Of a stretch of DNA of 64,000 nt, positions 1-13,300 are shown piece by piece. Source of the DNA: Blasia pusilla (lineage: Eukaryota > Marchantiophyta > Marchantiopsida > Blasiales); assembly GCA_050084515.1 (NCBI GenBank), contig CM114273.1, forward strand, positions 40,176,001 to 40,240,000, in the 5' to 3' direction. The translations under genes and the position numbers were made by a program. The number at the start of each line of letters is the position of its first letter. Position 1 is the stretch's first letter. The notes under the pieces were generated by a model that made no database searches, was not told the DNA's origin, and saw only the letters and a program-made list of their open reading frames with translations.

Positions 1-559
1 AAAAGTTCTATTTTGTGCCACATTCGTCGTTGATTGTCGTGTGGTTATGTCTAGAGCCATATCATGTCGTCATTGCTCCATTGTATTTTCGGTGACCACA
101 CCGCACCCTTGAGGAGCACAATTGGATAACGGTTGGAGGGGTTTGGTTTGAAAATGGTTTCACAATCAAGTTTGGGTTGATTTTCAAGTGTCAAGGAGCA
201 GCACCAAAATTTTATTTCAAGTTACCGAATCGTAGTCTTTTATCTTGGATTTGTGAGGTGTTTTAGGATGTTGGATATTTGTCAGAGTGTTTGGTTGTAT
301 AGGAATTCTTTGACTATCCTTATTGTATTAGTATAGAGGGCATGCACCTCTTTAGGATACCTAGAGTTATTAGTTCTTCCTATTGTGTCTAGAGGAGATA
401 GATCATTGTAGAGTATTATAGCACCATGCCATTGGTGGTCATGTCGTCACATCTCGGAGTGTGATAGAATGTAGGTTTGAGTGTCATGTGTTTAGTTTCC
501 AAGTGTTTAAGAGTTACTCGTGAGGGTAAGATTGACCGTACAAGAGGCGGATGTGTGCT
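1..559 (+). other. Degenerate leader of a plus-strand gypsy copy
   Basis: No reading frame could be recognised here. The stretch lies directly upstream of a decayed plus-strand gag, so it is probably that element's 5' leader. The left end of the element, including any 5' LTR, falls outside the window. Nothing else is visible. Confidence 0.35.
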
Positions 560-1129
560 ACCATGACACTCCTTCAAGGTTTTGAGAGGTGAGGTGGTGA
601 GAGCAATACTAGAGGATTTACAAGGACGGGCATGAGGTATCAAGGGTCTTGTTGTGAGGGACTATCTTGACCTCCCTTTATGGCATTTTGAGAAAAAATA
701 AAGATTTTGAAGGAGGAGTTCCCTACCGTATTACCCAAGGCATTTGGTAGTCCTAACTTGAGGATTGCATAGGTTCTCAAGAGTCGCGGGGACCGTCAAG
801 TTGCACAACTTCATTGTTGAGTTTTGAAGGTAGTGCAACTCCCACAGGGCAAGGAAATCTCAAGAGTTCAACCCGTCCATAACATGGAATGGCATATTCC
901 ATGATATGGATGGACCACCGATGAAAGACAACCATGAGTTTTAACCAAGGTTTCTAGCAGAGATTGAGGCCAATAGGCCTTACTATGACCCACTCTATGT
1001 GTCATGGATAGAGCAATTTTCAAATGAGGAGGATGGGCGGTTGTATCTTCCACTTAACTTTTTCCAAAGTTTTCTCCAAAGTTTAGTTCTTTGCTGAGTT
1101 GAAGAGAAAGTATTAAGGGGTATGGATGT
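560..1129 (+). pseudogene. Gag 5' half, family-1 gypsy relic
   Basis: This is a decayed capsid-like Gag on the plus strand. At about 860-1045 the reading frame gives NPSITWNGIFHDMDGPP and, further on, YYDPLYVSWIEQF. These match the better-preserved minus-strand Gag at 58.0-58.4 kb (FTAWNGMFQHLEGAP and YYDPHYVSWTESF). The leader from about 560 also resembles the sequence just upstream of that Gag. Near 1085-1130 a frame reading FFAELKRKY matches FFVELRARY in copy A, and the match then stops abruptly. It resumes at about 3766, so Gag was split by an insertion. Several stops and frameshifts are present. The element family is well supported by the copy-to-copy match; the exact start is not. Confidence 0.7.
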
Positions 1130-3060
1130 TGAATCTGTCTTACCAAGTAATACATGGCTAGCACACAACCCAGGTGAAAATGTTGCTAGTTCCACCAGTT
1201 CGGTCCCATGTAAGAGCTTAGGGCCAAATCAAAAGATCAGAACTCCAAGATGTACTCCTTAACAACTGTAAACCCCACCTCTTTACCTTAAGAGGCTAGA
1301 GAAACTATCTCCACTTCAGTATCACAATCATGTCCTCACCCTACTAACCAAAACTCCTTCCATTCTCTTTGAGTGCTTTGAGTGGAGTGGCCAGTGGAAC
1401 CCAACAAGCACACTCTACTTAGAAATCACAGTCAAGAATGACCAGGGCAGCATAATGTCCTCCAATGTGCTGCCTTGGACTAGTTGAATGTACCAAGGAG
1501 ATCCTCTAAAGCACACCTAACTCCTAACTGATAAGGTAGTGCAATCACCTTTTTCTCCTCACCGAGTATCCAGTGAGAGCTTGGGTGTAGTTTTGAGTCC
1601 TTAGATAGAGTGCTCAGTGGAAATTCAACCAGCACACCTACTCAAGGCTCACAATTAGAGACTACTAAAAAACATAAGGCCATCCAATACGCTGTCTAGT
1701 ATAATCATCCACCCCCAAGGTAGCCTGAAAGGGAAGCAACTCTCTATTCGCTCAAACCAACACCCACATCCCTTCTTCTTCTCCTCTTACCTTGCTGATC
1801 CTTTGTTCTCCCTTCTTGTTCAGGTAGTAGGGGACTTAACAGGCTGAGCCCATGGTCTTCTACCTATAGGGAAGCTCAAGCATGACCCTCTCTCTCTCCA
1901 CTCACTAATCTCTTATCACTTACCAGACCTGGAAGTTCAGGTTGTCACACCCTAGAAGTAATCAATGATTGGTGTCAAAGGCCATACTCTGGTGGGCATA
2001 ACAACAAGCTTTCCAAGCACACCTTGGTGGAGCACAATCTTGGAACCCAAGCTTGCCTCCCCTCTACTGGTATAACCTCTTGTCCACTCACTACACTTTT
2101 GAATGATTAGTTGAATCCGCTCCAAGAATCTCACTTCATCAAGCCCCCCAACTCATCACTCAATCATGCACAAACTCAGATACACGGCAGTGAAGTGAAA
2201 TCATTTCACAAGGCTACTTTCTGTGTATCACAAAAATCATCGAGTACATGGGAGACCTTCTTAGTCTCAGCCCCCTTCAAGCACACTACACACTACCTAG
2301 ATCTGGGAGCACATACTCTGCTGGTTAGCTTGGCTCAAGAGATCGAGTGTCTACTAGCCAACAGCATGTATATGCCCCCTTCAACTAAACCAAACTGAGT
2401 ATTTATAAGTGAAGCTGAGAGCACTCTTCCCACTTGGGCTTCTCTGGAATTCTGGTTTCCTACCTTCCTACAAATCTACCTCCCCCTAAGCATATACTCC
2501 AAGGCATCTACTGCGTAAAATTTCTACCTCATATACTTCTGAACCTGTCCTAACTAAAGTCTCTTGAGCAACATTGATTGCATAGGCTCTACTTGTCTCT
2601 TGGACGTGCTTGAAGGTAAGATCTACCTTTACATTCTTCCCATGCTTGCTTCTTCTCAAGCTGGTTTGAGCCCTGCCCTCAGTTCACACCTCCACTCAGC
2701 TCCACCTGCACAAATCACTCCTTGGATGCTCTCAGCTCCACCTGCCTTCAAATGAGCTCCTCGTTGAGTATCCTATGCTCTTCATTACTTGCTGAAAACT
2801 CTTCTAGGTGACCTCCATAGTGTAGAGCATCTCAAGGTGAAGCCATACCATCAATCAGATTGAGATTTGGCCAACTAGTACTCTAGGTAGCAGCCCTCGA
2901 ATAGCCTGCCCTCTTGTTTTCCAAAAATCCAAACTCCTTGACTTTCTAATCTACCTTGAGGATTCTAGCCCAACATCCAATATCTTGATTCGATTGTATC
3001 AGCTTGAAGAGCATCCAAAGACCTTTCCAACGAGCCCTTTAAATCACCAAACCGATCAGC
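1130..3060 (-). other. Non-coding 3' region, probably 3' UTR plus LTR
   Basis: This is the 3' side of the nested integrase fragment. No coding match was found. Two related stretches near 1370-1480 and 1600-1690 share a pattern around CAGTGGAA and AGCACAC, which indicates internal tandem duplication. Pyrimidine-rich runs occur at 1770-1800. An LTR is expected here by position, but I could not see matching LTR ends. Confidence 0.4.
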
Positions 3061-3093
3061 CATGCTCCAACTGTCAACACCTGATTCTCCCCT

Positions 3094-3652
3094 CTATGTT
3101 GACCACCATAGCTTCGAGCTCTGATAAGGTCCAAGACAGCGAATGTGCAGTTTTCCCGGAACCTTTTGGTGTCGTCTATCACACATCAGCCCCAGGTCCC
3201 CCTCCTTCACTGGATCATGCTTGATTCGGTGTTGCTGTGTTATAGCCTGAATCACCTCATTAATGAAGTGCAAACCTCTATCACTCACTAACTCCCATGG
3301 AGCACCAAACCTCATGAGAATATGCTCATACAAGAACCTCCCAGCAGTTTCACCATCATTCTTCCTTTGTTGCTGGACTGCCTTGATCTTCTCCAAATGC
3401 TGCCTCTCTCTCCTCCTCTAGTGCATAAATCATATCCAGTCTGCTATCCATGCCACCTTCAGGTTGGAAGTGCTCTTCTAGAGTATGATCAGCCTTCAGC
3501 TCCAACTCTACTACCGAGAATGGGTTCTGCCCATACACCAAGAAGTAGGGACTTTTCCCTGTTGTACTCTTCTCACGTGTGTTGTAAGCATGAACAGCTG
3601 AAGCTAATTTCCTATCCCAAACTGATTTGTGAGCTACCCCCATCTTGGTCAA
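3094..3652 (-). pseudogene. Ty3/gypsy integrase fragment with permuted order
   Basis: Integrase joins element DNA to the host genome. The minus strand reads first a late integrase segment (VWDRKLASAVHAYNT, then TTGKSPYFLVYGQNPF), which in this family normally lies downstream of the catalytic core. It then reads a helical stretch (EKIKAVQQQRK), followed in the same open frame by the catalytic-core segment FGAPWELVSDRGLHF, with the second catalytic Asp, and ITQQHRIKH. That runs straight into VKEGDLGLMCDRRHQK and GKLHIRCLGPYQ, the C-terminal domain. In ordinary gypsy integrases the SDRG segment precedes the WDRKL segment. A core piece of roughly 45 codons therefore seems to have been moved downstream without breaking the frame. 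A frameshift lies near 3380. This is a different gypsy lineage from the PHD family: its tail is a plain integrase C-terminal domain. Confidence 0.85.
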
Positions 3653-3765
3653 AATAGCACCAATGATCCCATTTAAATTGCAGATTGTTGTTCTAGCTCC
3701 TTCTACTCACCTAACTAGAGTCCCAAAAGTATCTAACACACATGGGAGCCACTTAGGAAGGGGCG

Positions 3766-5640
<1,875 letters not shown>

Positions 5641-7745
5641 ACGAAGATAAGTACTAACATGAGAGTTTAGAGGTTAAAATTTCATGTAGGTATTTATCAA
5701 GAAGTTAGATTATGTTAATTGGTTATTAGAGGTGGAAGAGGGTTGTTTGCCTTTGCAAATTGTCTTGGGAGATGATTTTATATAATTGCCACATGAAATG
5801 GTCTCTCTAAGTAAGGACATAATTAATTTTATTGATATTGTCTACGAAAACCATCCTTAATTATTCATAAAATAAAAGTTTTGAGAGATATGACTATTTT
5901 GATACCAAGAAATAGAGATATCGATGAGAAAAATAGAGAAGTTATGTGACGATTTCATAAAAAATGATAATACACTTCCATTGGTGTAAATAATTTTTAT
6001 GATTCAATGTCATTTATATTGACAACTACATTTGATACATATATGTATGTTATGTAGAGGAGCTTACTTGTCTTGTTGTTGACTCTGTTCTAAATGAGGT
6101 GATGAATCATATCTACCTGATAGACTTCTTGAATATATGAGTGCCTTTCAAACTACCTCCACATTAATTATGTTTAAAAATTGGTGCACGAATCATGATC
6201 TTACAAAATATGAATACAAGCAAATGGTACATAATTAGTGATTCGAGGAGTTATGTAACATTTGATGGATATTGAAATTATCATAGGTTGAGATTGTGCT
6301 TTTTATTTTGCTTATCCCATTGACTGCATTGGATTCTAGTTTACCTTTTGATCTACGTAGATTTCAATTCCCTATCTATCGTGCTGTTGTCATGACAATT
6401 AATAAGTCATAAGATCAATCTTTGAAATTTTTTGGAATTTCCTTCCCTACCCATGTATTTTCTTATGGCCAATGGTACATAAAATTATCCATAGTAGAAC
6501 ATAGGAAATCAATACATGTTACACTTCAAGTAAAGAGTTGAATCGCAGCTGTATTGTAGTTTAAAAATTCATGCTAAATTCATTTTTTTCCAATAGGTCT
6601 TCGAAAGTAAAACGAGTAGTCATAGAGGATGTCGTGATCAAATTAATAGGGGAAACTTTAAGAATCTAATCTCACCAATAACAAGATCATATAAACTAAA
6701 ACTAAAGAAACAAGATCAATTTGATGAAAAAACACATAAAGATGTTTTGTTGTATTTTTTTAAAATTCGGTTTCGATTATTTATGCACAAAAAAGGCCTC
6801 TAAGAATGGTCAGTTGGGTTACCACAGAACATAGTCCATAACAAGTCCATTGGCGTGAAGCACAACATAGGGATGGAAACTAACCATCTACAATATAACT
6901 TAATTTTATTTCCTATCTGGCCCCATATCCGTCGAGGTTAACTTGTTTCTCTCTATGTGCATGCCCATCTTCTGAATCCTATCTTAACTTTTCATTGAGG
7001 ATCCTAAAATCTACCATCATTCACTTAAACTCTTAAGTGGTGGACGTAATATTCTCAACAAGCAAACTAATCTCCATCAATCTTGAAGAAGTAATTATAT
7101 GTACGATAACTTATACAACATCCTATTAAAGCTATTATATGTCTTCTCTTACTCCATAATTAGAAAGGGCCTACTCTAACACATTTAAATCCCATATGTT
7201 ACAAGTGAAATATGAAAATTATCATACCTTGTTTACCTCAAAAACTTCCATAATCCACTAGATTGGCATGTACATTTTTTTTTAATAATACATCAATATC
7301 TTCTTTGTATAGGTAAATGTATTAAAACCTCCTTATGATAGAGATGCAAGTTTAAATTTAATAAATTATGGAAAATTCCTCTCAAATTAATATATGAACA
7401 AAGGTATGTACATTCAACATGCTTGCATCCTCAAGATACGGTTTTCTTGTGAAGATGTATTGAGAAATTTCCTATCATTTGGATCAATCAATAATATGTT
7501 AATTAAAAAAACAAAAAAATAAAATTATTATAGTTCTTGTAATAGAGCTTACTACCATCTCTATATTAATCCATCTGGTATCTAATTCTCTAAATTTGAA
7601 CTTAGTTCTACTATTCTCCTATTTTGTATCAGTCGCACATAATTTGACATATAGCTTGTCTATATCTATTTAATGGTTCCTTTTTTATTATAGATCTATA
7701 TTATATCTAATTTTTACAAGCCTAGATCTATGTCTCATCTTAAAA
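5641..7745. other. AT-rich spacer with no recognisable gene
   Basis: Both strands are closed by frequent stops and I recognise no protein motif, RNA or terminal repeat. By position it could hold decayed pol sequence of the plus-strand element to its left, but I cannot show this. Confidence 0.5.
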
Positions 7746-7865
7746 TTTGGAGGACATTTCTCATGGCTAATAGCCTACATCGTTGACATCGAATACGCAC
7801 ACAAACACACAAGATCCCATGCTAACTCATGGCATCCAAACATCGAGTTGATCCAATACCAAAAT
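7746..7865 (-). repeat. Family-1 3'-end repeat unit
   Basis: This closely matches the units at 51,590-51,706 and 52,208-52,307, including the shared run ATCCCATGCTAACTCATGG and the edge CCAAAATATCTCCAAT. It marks the 3' end of the minus-strand copy whose integrase follows to the right. The LTR core that accompanies this unit in copy A is absent here, so the copy is truncated at its 3' side. Confidence 0.75.
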
Positions 7866-9262
7866 ATCTCCAATCGACTGGATTTGCCTCCCTAGTTGGT
7901 GGTTAGGTCCCTATAACTCCATATAGCCATCTATCCCTATGTATCATGACATACATCTCTAGGACGCTAAGAGCAAAAAGTCTGTATGCTCATGTGGTCC
8001 CATCGTTAGTCACCTTCTTGTCATCCATGTCACAGATACAAGTAGGATTCTATAACAACCTAGTAACTACTCTATGCACATGTAGGGTTCATCCATCGTG
8101 CCCGAGGAACCCTAGTGAGAGTTGGCGTTAGACATGCCATCTACCATCTTCTCAAACATCCATAACAGACTAGCATTGTGGATGCACCACAAGTAGAACC
8201 ACACAACATACAAGGCAAGCTTGTAGGAACTATTGATAAGCTCAAATTAATTGTATCATCAATATTAGGAATGTAACATGGCGCATAATTATGCATACGG
8301 TCCTTGGAAACCATACCATCCCGCCCGTCCAATAAAAGAACATTAGATGGGAAAACATGGCACACTCTCAAAATAGTGCACCGTGTGATTACATCCAACG
8401 TCGAAGATATTGTTTGTTGCAAATAGATATAGTCTCCCTAATGAAACTTGTGGAGAGTTGGTCGATAAGTACCTCCCCGAATAGTCGCATGCCTCAACGT
8501 ATCTCGATATTGAGCAATCACCTAGTTCTCAAATACCATCGGCATCACTCTCCAAAATAACTCTACCCTTTGAGAACATGTTCGGATTTATACGTCAAGG
8601 TCATCAAGGTTCAACACCTCACTAGCATCGAATGGCCGTAGGTAAATTCAACTCTTGGCCATAAAGCAACAAGTACGATGAGAAACACGCTTAGGATGCA
8701 TGCTTGTTGAATATGTATCCCATTACTAACCATGACAACTAGAGGTCCCAATCTCCTAGGTGACCTCTCTGTAAGCCATAATTGCGTAAGCCTCTATTCA
8801 CTGTCTGCACCACCCCCTCTGCTAGTCCATCCGCCTCAAGATAATCTCGCTAAGTGGTGTCGTGGTCAATCAGCTCCTAATCACACAAGGCTTGAAAATC
8901 CTTGCAAAACTCTATACCTTGGTCTTTTAATACCTCAACTGGTGCATCATGATGATTCATCAATTGATCTAGGAAGGCATGTGCTACTCCCTCACTTACT
9001 TTGTCAAGCAATATAACAAACTCTATCCATTTTGATAAGTTCTCAACCATTACCTACATAATGACTATGGCGCTCCGTCAAAGGTAAAGATATTGCAAAA
9101 TTAAAACTCCATCTATAACCTCAACCCATGATTGGAAATGGATACAATTGTGGAGTCGGAGCATTGAACAATGCCCATATGCGATCACACAGCATGCAAC
9201 CGGCAATAAATTTTTGAACATCAATCTCCATGCCTTGCTCCCAATATTGTATCTGGAGCAAG
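7866..9262 (-). pseudogene. Integrase catalytic core plus PHD finger, copy B
   Basis: Read on the minus strand, this holds the end of the integrase zinc-binding region (IQYWEQGMEIDVQKF, then FIAGCMLCDR), then LPLTERHSHY and EVLKDQGIEF, which contains the second catalytic Asp. A decayed stretch around the third catalytic residue follows. After the integrase tail (STLDVITRCTILRV, YIPNIDDTINLSLSI) comes a PHD finger at 8078-8212: CMLCGSTCGASTMLVC, YGC, then WMNPTC. Compared with copy A, the ligand His codon has become a stop and one late Cys has become Asn, so the finger is dead here. PHD fingers bind histone H3 tails; in a gypsy element the finger occupies the place a chromodomain takes in chromoviruses. 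The solo LTR at 9263 cuts the gene, which resumes at 10,579. Confidence 0.85.
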
Positions 9263-10578
9263 TGTAATGTACAAATCCTGGAAAAAAATACTCTTTTAAT
9301 CGTAAAGTATTAAGTTCGTTCCCAAGACATCACCGTTTCCTTAGTAAAGAGAGGTTTTATAAGAAATATCAAGAATAACTCCTTCTTCCCTACTCACTTC
9401 ACTAATTAAAATAACTAAGTCTTCACTACTACAAAAGAACAAAATGGTTTTCTTCCCTCTTGGAAAAGACTCTTCTTAAGTGCAGACAAAGACTCTTTCG
9501 AATCTTGAATAACAAAGTTCCAACGAAGACCTCAAAGAGACCTCAAGAATGAGCGGCTCATCCTACTTTCAGAACTGAATCTGTCACGGCAGGTTACTCA
9601 TTGTCTAATAGCTTTCCTACGCTCTTCCTGATTATCTTCTGGAATTTCGAAATCACAAGACTCAACTCTCATCCCTACTGTAGCCCAATCAGGTTTTACA
9701 CTCAACTCCGCACATCAGAAAGCATTAGAGAAGACACTTCTTCTGCATCAAAGAGTGGAAAGAACTAAAAAGTATTGCAAGCTTCCGAGGGTACAAGACT
9801 CTTTGGCGTGGATCATCCCCAAAGAACTCCTTACACAACCCACCAAGACTAGTGGGAAACTCAAGATACAAGGGAATGACCCTATGCTCCTCTGCTTTAT
9901 TCTTTAAATAGCCTCTTAAAATTCCTTATTGATCTTCCTATTCTACTCAAGATTTATAATTGACAATCCTACCCTCCTCGATTCAGATTCTCCAACCCTT
10001 CACCTTCCTAAGTTGGTTGGTTGCCCTGGCGAGTCATTTATGTTTATTTTTGAACCGCTGCGCCGTTCCATTTTTGGCTTCCAAAACTGCCGCGACGGTT
10101 CATTACTTATAGTCTTCGCAGTCTTCTCTTCGTAGTCCTATCTTTGCGAAGACTCTTTGATCTTTGTTCTTTGCTCTTCATTTACAGTCTTTGCATGAAG
10201 ACTCCATTGGAACTTCTGCTGCAAAAAATAAGTCTTTTAAAGGTCTTTGTTGAAAGTCTTTGCCATCTTCCACACTGCGGTCTTTTCCATAAACCACCCG
10301 CACCTTATACTCTTACTTCTTCTTTCATTCTTTTCTACTTTTACAATAGTTCTCACTCCTCCAAGATAATTCCTTGATCTTCCAATCTCCTTGTCTTATC
10401 AATAGAGTTTCACTGACTAGCCTTATTAATTACTCTTCCAACTATTTCTCTTCCTCTATTCATATTTACAATCGTCTACGAAATCTTCAATCTATAGTCT
10501 TCCTTCCTAAAGAATTTTACCTAATTCTGTACAAAAAACATCCAAACTACAAAATGTTCAAAAGAGTGGGTTATCACA
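9263..10578 (+). mobile_element. Solo LTR (family S), 1.3 kb
   Basis: It begins TGTAATGTACAA and ends TTATCACA. The same sequence occurs in reverse orientation at 18,287-19,514, with matching starts, an internal stretch (CTGTCACGGCAGGTTACTC against CCGTCTCGGCAGGCTACTC) and end. It interrupts copy B's integrase between the GVGSFW part of the zinc-binding domain and IQYWEQG. The flanks GCAAG and TGAAG are an imperfect 5-bp duplication. A TATA-like TTTAAATA near 9903 fits an LTR promoter, and the right half is full of GAAGACT/AGTCTTC motifs. There is no coding capacity; the short frames inside are chance. Confidence 0.85.
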
Positions 10579-10745
10579 TGAAGTTGTGCGTCCACTTCAC
10601 TCCAAAATGACCCAACTCCTCTTGGGTATGTTGCACCAAACATGCTCTCTACAAAGGAGGTGGCACTACGCAGACTCTACCATCCTCCCAAACTCACAAT
10701 ACATATGCTCCTCCCAACGGAATCGTTTTGCCTATTCAAATCTCC
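10579..10745 (-). pseudogene. Integrase zinc-binding N-terminus, copy B continued
   Basis: On the minus strand this reads YPRGVGSFWSEVDAQL, resembling the GxGHFG part of a gypsy integrase HHCC domain. It joins the copy B integrase across the solo LTR. Upstream of it (10,650-10,745) I see no clear match to RNase H. The copy ends where the family-2 element begins. Confidence 0.55.
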
Positions 10746-10905
10746 CTCTATAGCATTCAGTGTGCCATCGTACGCATACAAATCGCTACAAACCCACATT
10801 TTTGGTCACGTCTACACACCACACAACACCGCTCTTCCCCAACATACTGGTAGATCCACACATAAATGAAATACACTCATGCATATACATCGAGATCCCA
10901 CAACA

Positions 10906-11398
10906 AAATTTGAGTAGTAAAAACGGCTCACCCGGCCTAAAACTCCACTCATGAATTTACATCGGCATATCGAACCACATCCATCCTCTACTATGAGGAA
11001 ATCGCGACGCTAGCACCCTAGCTCCTCCACAACCACACTCCTCTATGCAAGGGAGGTGCTCCTAAGGATCAACATGAGAAAGATGGCTTTAGAAAGCCAT
11101 CTCTCCCACTCTTATACCCTTGAGAAGAGCCAAAAGGCTCTTCCCCCAAAAATAGCCCTACCAACAATAAATTGCATGCACAGGTTATCGGATGACCGTT
11201 GACTCGGTCACGAGTCATCTGACGGACTAAAACCAAAATAGGGAAATAGCCATAAACAATGTTCCCAACACATCAGATATATCGCCAGCTTGATCAGACA
11301 TCTCGGGACGAAATTATACATGAACAGCCCGTTGACTCTCTATGCTGTCAACACGATAGAAATCTACCTACGTCAAAATAAGATATGACAAATGTCGC
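10906..11398 (-). repeat. Family-2 LTR core flanked by two copies of a ~135-bp unit
   Basis: The minus strand starts TGTCATATCTTATTTTG, comparable to TGTCACGTCTTTTAGG at the family-1 LTR. The core is flanked on the left (10,760-10,905) and right (11,399-11,531) by near-identical sequence, sharing for example TCGCTACA, CTACACACCACA, TCTTCCCCAACATA and ATATACATCGAGA. Copy A shows the same unit-core-unit arrangement. A purine run precedes the right unit on the minus strand (TAGGAGGGCGG), which resembles a polypurine tract. Confidence 0.6.
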
Positions 11399-11531
11399 GC
11401 GCATACACATCGCTACACAACCCACATTGTTGGTCACATCTACACACCACATAACACCGATCTTCCCCAACATATGAGTAGATACACACATAAACAAAAT
11501 ACACTCACACATATACATCGAGACCCCATAA

Positions 11532-12289
11532 CCGCCCTCCTAGCTGGCAGTTGGATCCCCCTAACTCCAGATTGTAAACACCTATGTACCTGATATGATC
11601 TACCATCCTATAAACATCTAGCACCATCGGTGCCGTCGTCCCCACAACACTGCCATACTTCAACAACCCGCCATGTTGATCCCTCCGAAGAGATATAACA
11701 CTCTCGTACCCTGCTCCAAATAGAGGCACGGCTCCACGCCTGCCTCACGAGCTCGTTTGCACTCCACACATCTCAACACTCGTCCCCAACAATGATAATG
11801 AAGCTCTGCACCATGGGAAGAGACAGCCACCATGGCATATCTCTCCGTGGGACTATCCGCTACAAAAATGTCCTTTGCATGTGTGGTCCTCTCCCCGAAC
11901 CCTCTTGATCAGCTAAAACCACATGTGAATGCTTCCAACATGGTCATCGTATCCTCATGTGGTCGGCCATCACTACCCCTTGCAAACTGCACCGATGGAT
12001 GGCTCACCCATCCATCACCTGATCGCCACCTTGGCCGATAAGAAATGGTCTATTTCCAGAAATCCAAGGTAAAACCAAGGGGATACAACACCGTACTCCC
12101 TACCAACACATTATACGACTCTGCCCGTGTGGTAATTTCCCGAATGCGTACCATTGCACTAAATAACTCATGCTTTGGCTAGAGTCTAACCACCAACTCG
12201 TGTCAAGTCATGGATTGCATGGGTGATACGCCCCCAATAGAGGTCTGTATCTGAAAGGGACAACGCTTGATGTCGCCTTTTCGTAACCC
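11532..12289 (-). pseudogene. Post-protease domain, methyltransferase motif I trace and 3' tail
   Basis: The minus strand reads a domain also present in copies A and C: NVLVGSTVLYPLGFTLDFW here, DVLVGGVVLYPMGFSLDYW in copy A. It continues through ERYAMVAVSSHGAEL (RSVMVAVSIRGEEV in copy A). It then gives GTRVLYLFGGI at about 11,715, which looks like C5 methyltransferase motif I (the S-adenosylmethionine-binding strand and glycine turn). Copy A has EKGIRVL at the same place. Immediately after, the sequence switches to the 3' tail shared with copy A (a stretch around RMVDHIRYIGV), so a deletion removed the rest of pol. The motif I call rests on about ten residues plus position. Confidence 0.6.
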
Positions 12290-13300
12290 CTATGCCAAAT
12301 ACGTCGTCTTCCCTAACATCAAAGGCTGCGCTCCCAAATTAAGTAGGGCACGTTGCGGGTGGTACACCGTACCTATAGGAATAACCAAGCAAAACATTCC
12401 AGCTCGATTATCCAACAACACCACACCTTGTGTGATCATGGCTCGCTCTATTGCTAGCCTATCTACCAACTTCTTCGCCGCCGCATGCCATGACTCAGTA
12501 GAGGATGTCTCGAGCACCTTCTCTTAGGGCAATTCCACCACCTCCTCAACTACCTCTGAACGAGAGGCAGTCATCTCTCCACGCTCACATAACGTGGCGG
12601 CCAGTCGGAACACCTCCAATGGTCCAACTCCCAACGCCATCAACTCCATGGCGGAAAACAACGGAGTCTGGCTCACCCTAGTTTCCACCTCCAACAACAT
12701 GGTTGATACTAACGCCACCCGAGCGGGCATAGGAGTGGTCTCTCCAACTCCTTGTGACGTCGACGCACATGTCCCACCTATGGGTACTACCCGTCATCAA
12801 GGCACCATCGACGGTGCATGAAGTGCCTCCAACAACGTGAACGACTGGGGAACTCTGGCCTTCCGCCCATCGGTCCCCTCCTATGGGTCAATCTCAACCC
12901 CACCTCTCGATGGCTTGGTTACTCTCGTGGCAACCTGAGTCACCACCGCAACAACCTCAACCTGAGCTGCACTACAAATAAATCCCATCCCCACATAATC
13001 CTCACCGGCATCGTGGTAAGATGTGGAGGCTGGCGCACTACTGGCTTCTCTCAGCTCTAGGCATGCCTTTAGTTGCATCATCGTCATGGCAACAATCCTT
13101 TGCTCCAACTGATCGATACACATAAGGAGTGTTGCATTGGGTGCTCATGCTCCATCTCCTAAGACTCGTGATGGCACTCTTCCACCATGATCATCCACTA
13201 CTCGATCTCCACCCACTCTCTTGCCCTCAAGTCCTCTGTCTACCTCTCGACATTTTTGTATAGTAAAATCAGCCAGTGTGTAAACTCCTTCCTCGTTAAG
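12290..13300 (-). pseudogene. Gag C-terminus and aspartic protease, family 2
   Basis: The protease segment (12,290-12,517) reads RALLNLGAQPLMLGK, against VLLDSGAQPLMLGK in copy A. The catalytic Asp-Ser-Gly has become Asn-Leu-Gly, so the protease would be inactive. The segment WHAAAKKLVDRLAIERAM precedes it, as WQAAAARMAEMPA does in copy A. Upstream frames at 12,524-12,730 (EVFRLAATLCERGEM) and 12,881-13,123 (EQRIVAMTMMQLKAC) correspond to the Gag C-terminal region. Frameshifts separate these pieces. The frame LNEEGVYTLADFTIQK near 13,260 is probably the last Gag sequence before the foreign insertion. Confidence 0.75.

Larger units (their letters stand above)
1130..3765 (-). mobile_element. 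3' fragment of a different gypsy element nested in gag
   Basis: About 2.6 kb interrupts the plus-strand Gag, whose protein match stops near 1129 and restarts near 3766. The insert holds a minus-strand Ty3/gypsy integrase at its right side and about 1.9 kb of non-coding sequence at its left, as expected for the 3' end of an element (integrase, 3' untranslated region, LTR). No protease or reverse transcriptase is present, so the insert is 5'-truncated or was reduced by deletion. I could not define a target duplication, so both edges are approximate. Confidence 0.65.
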
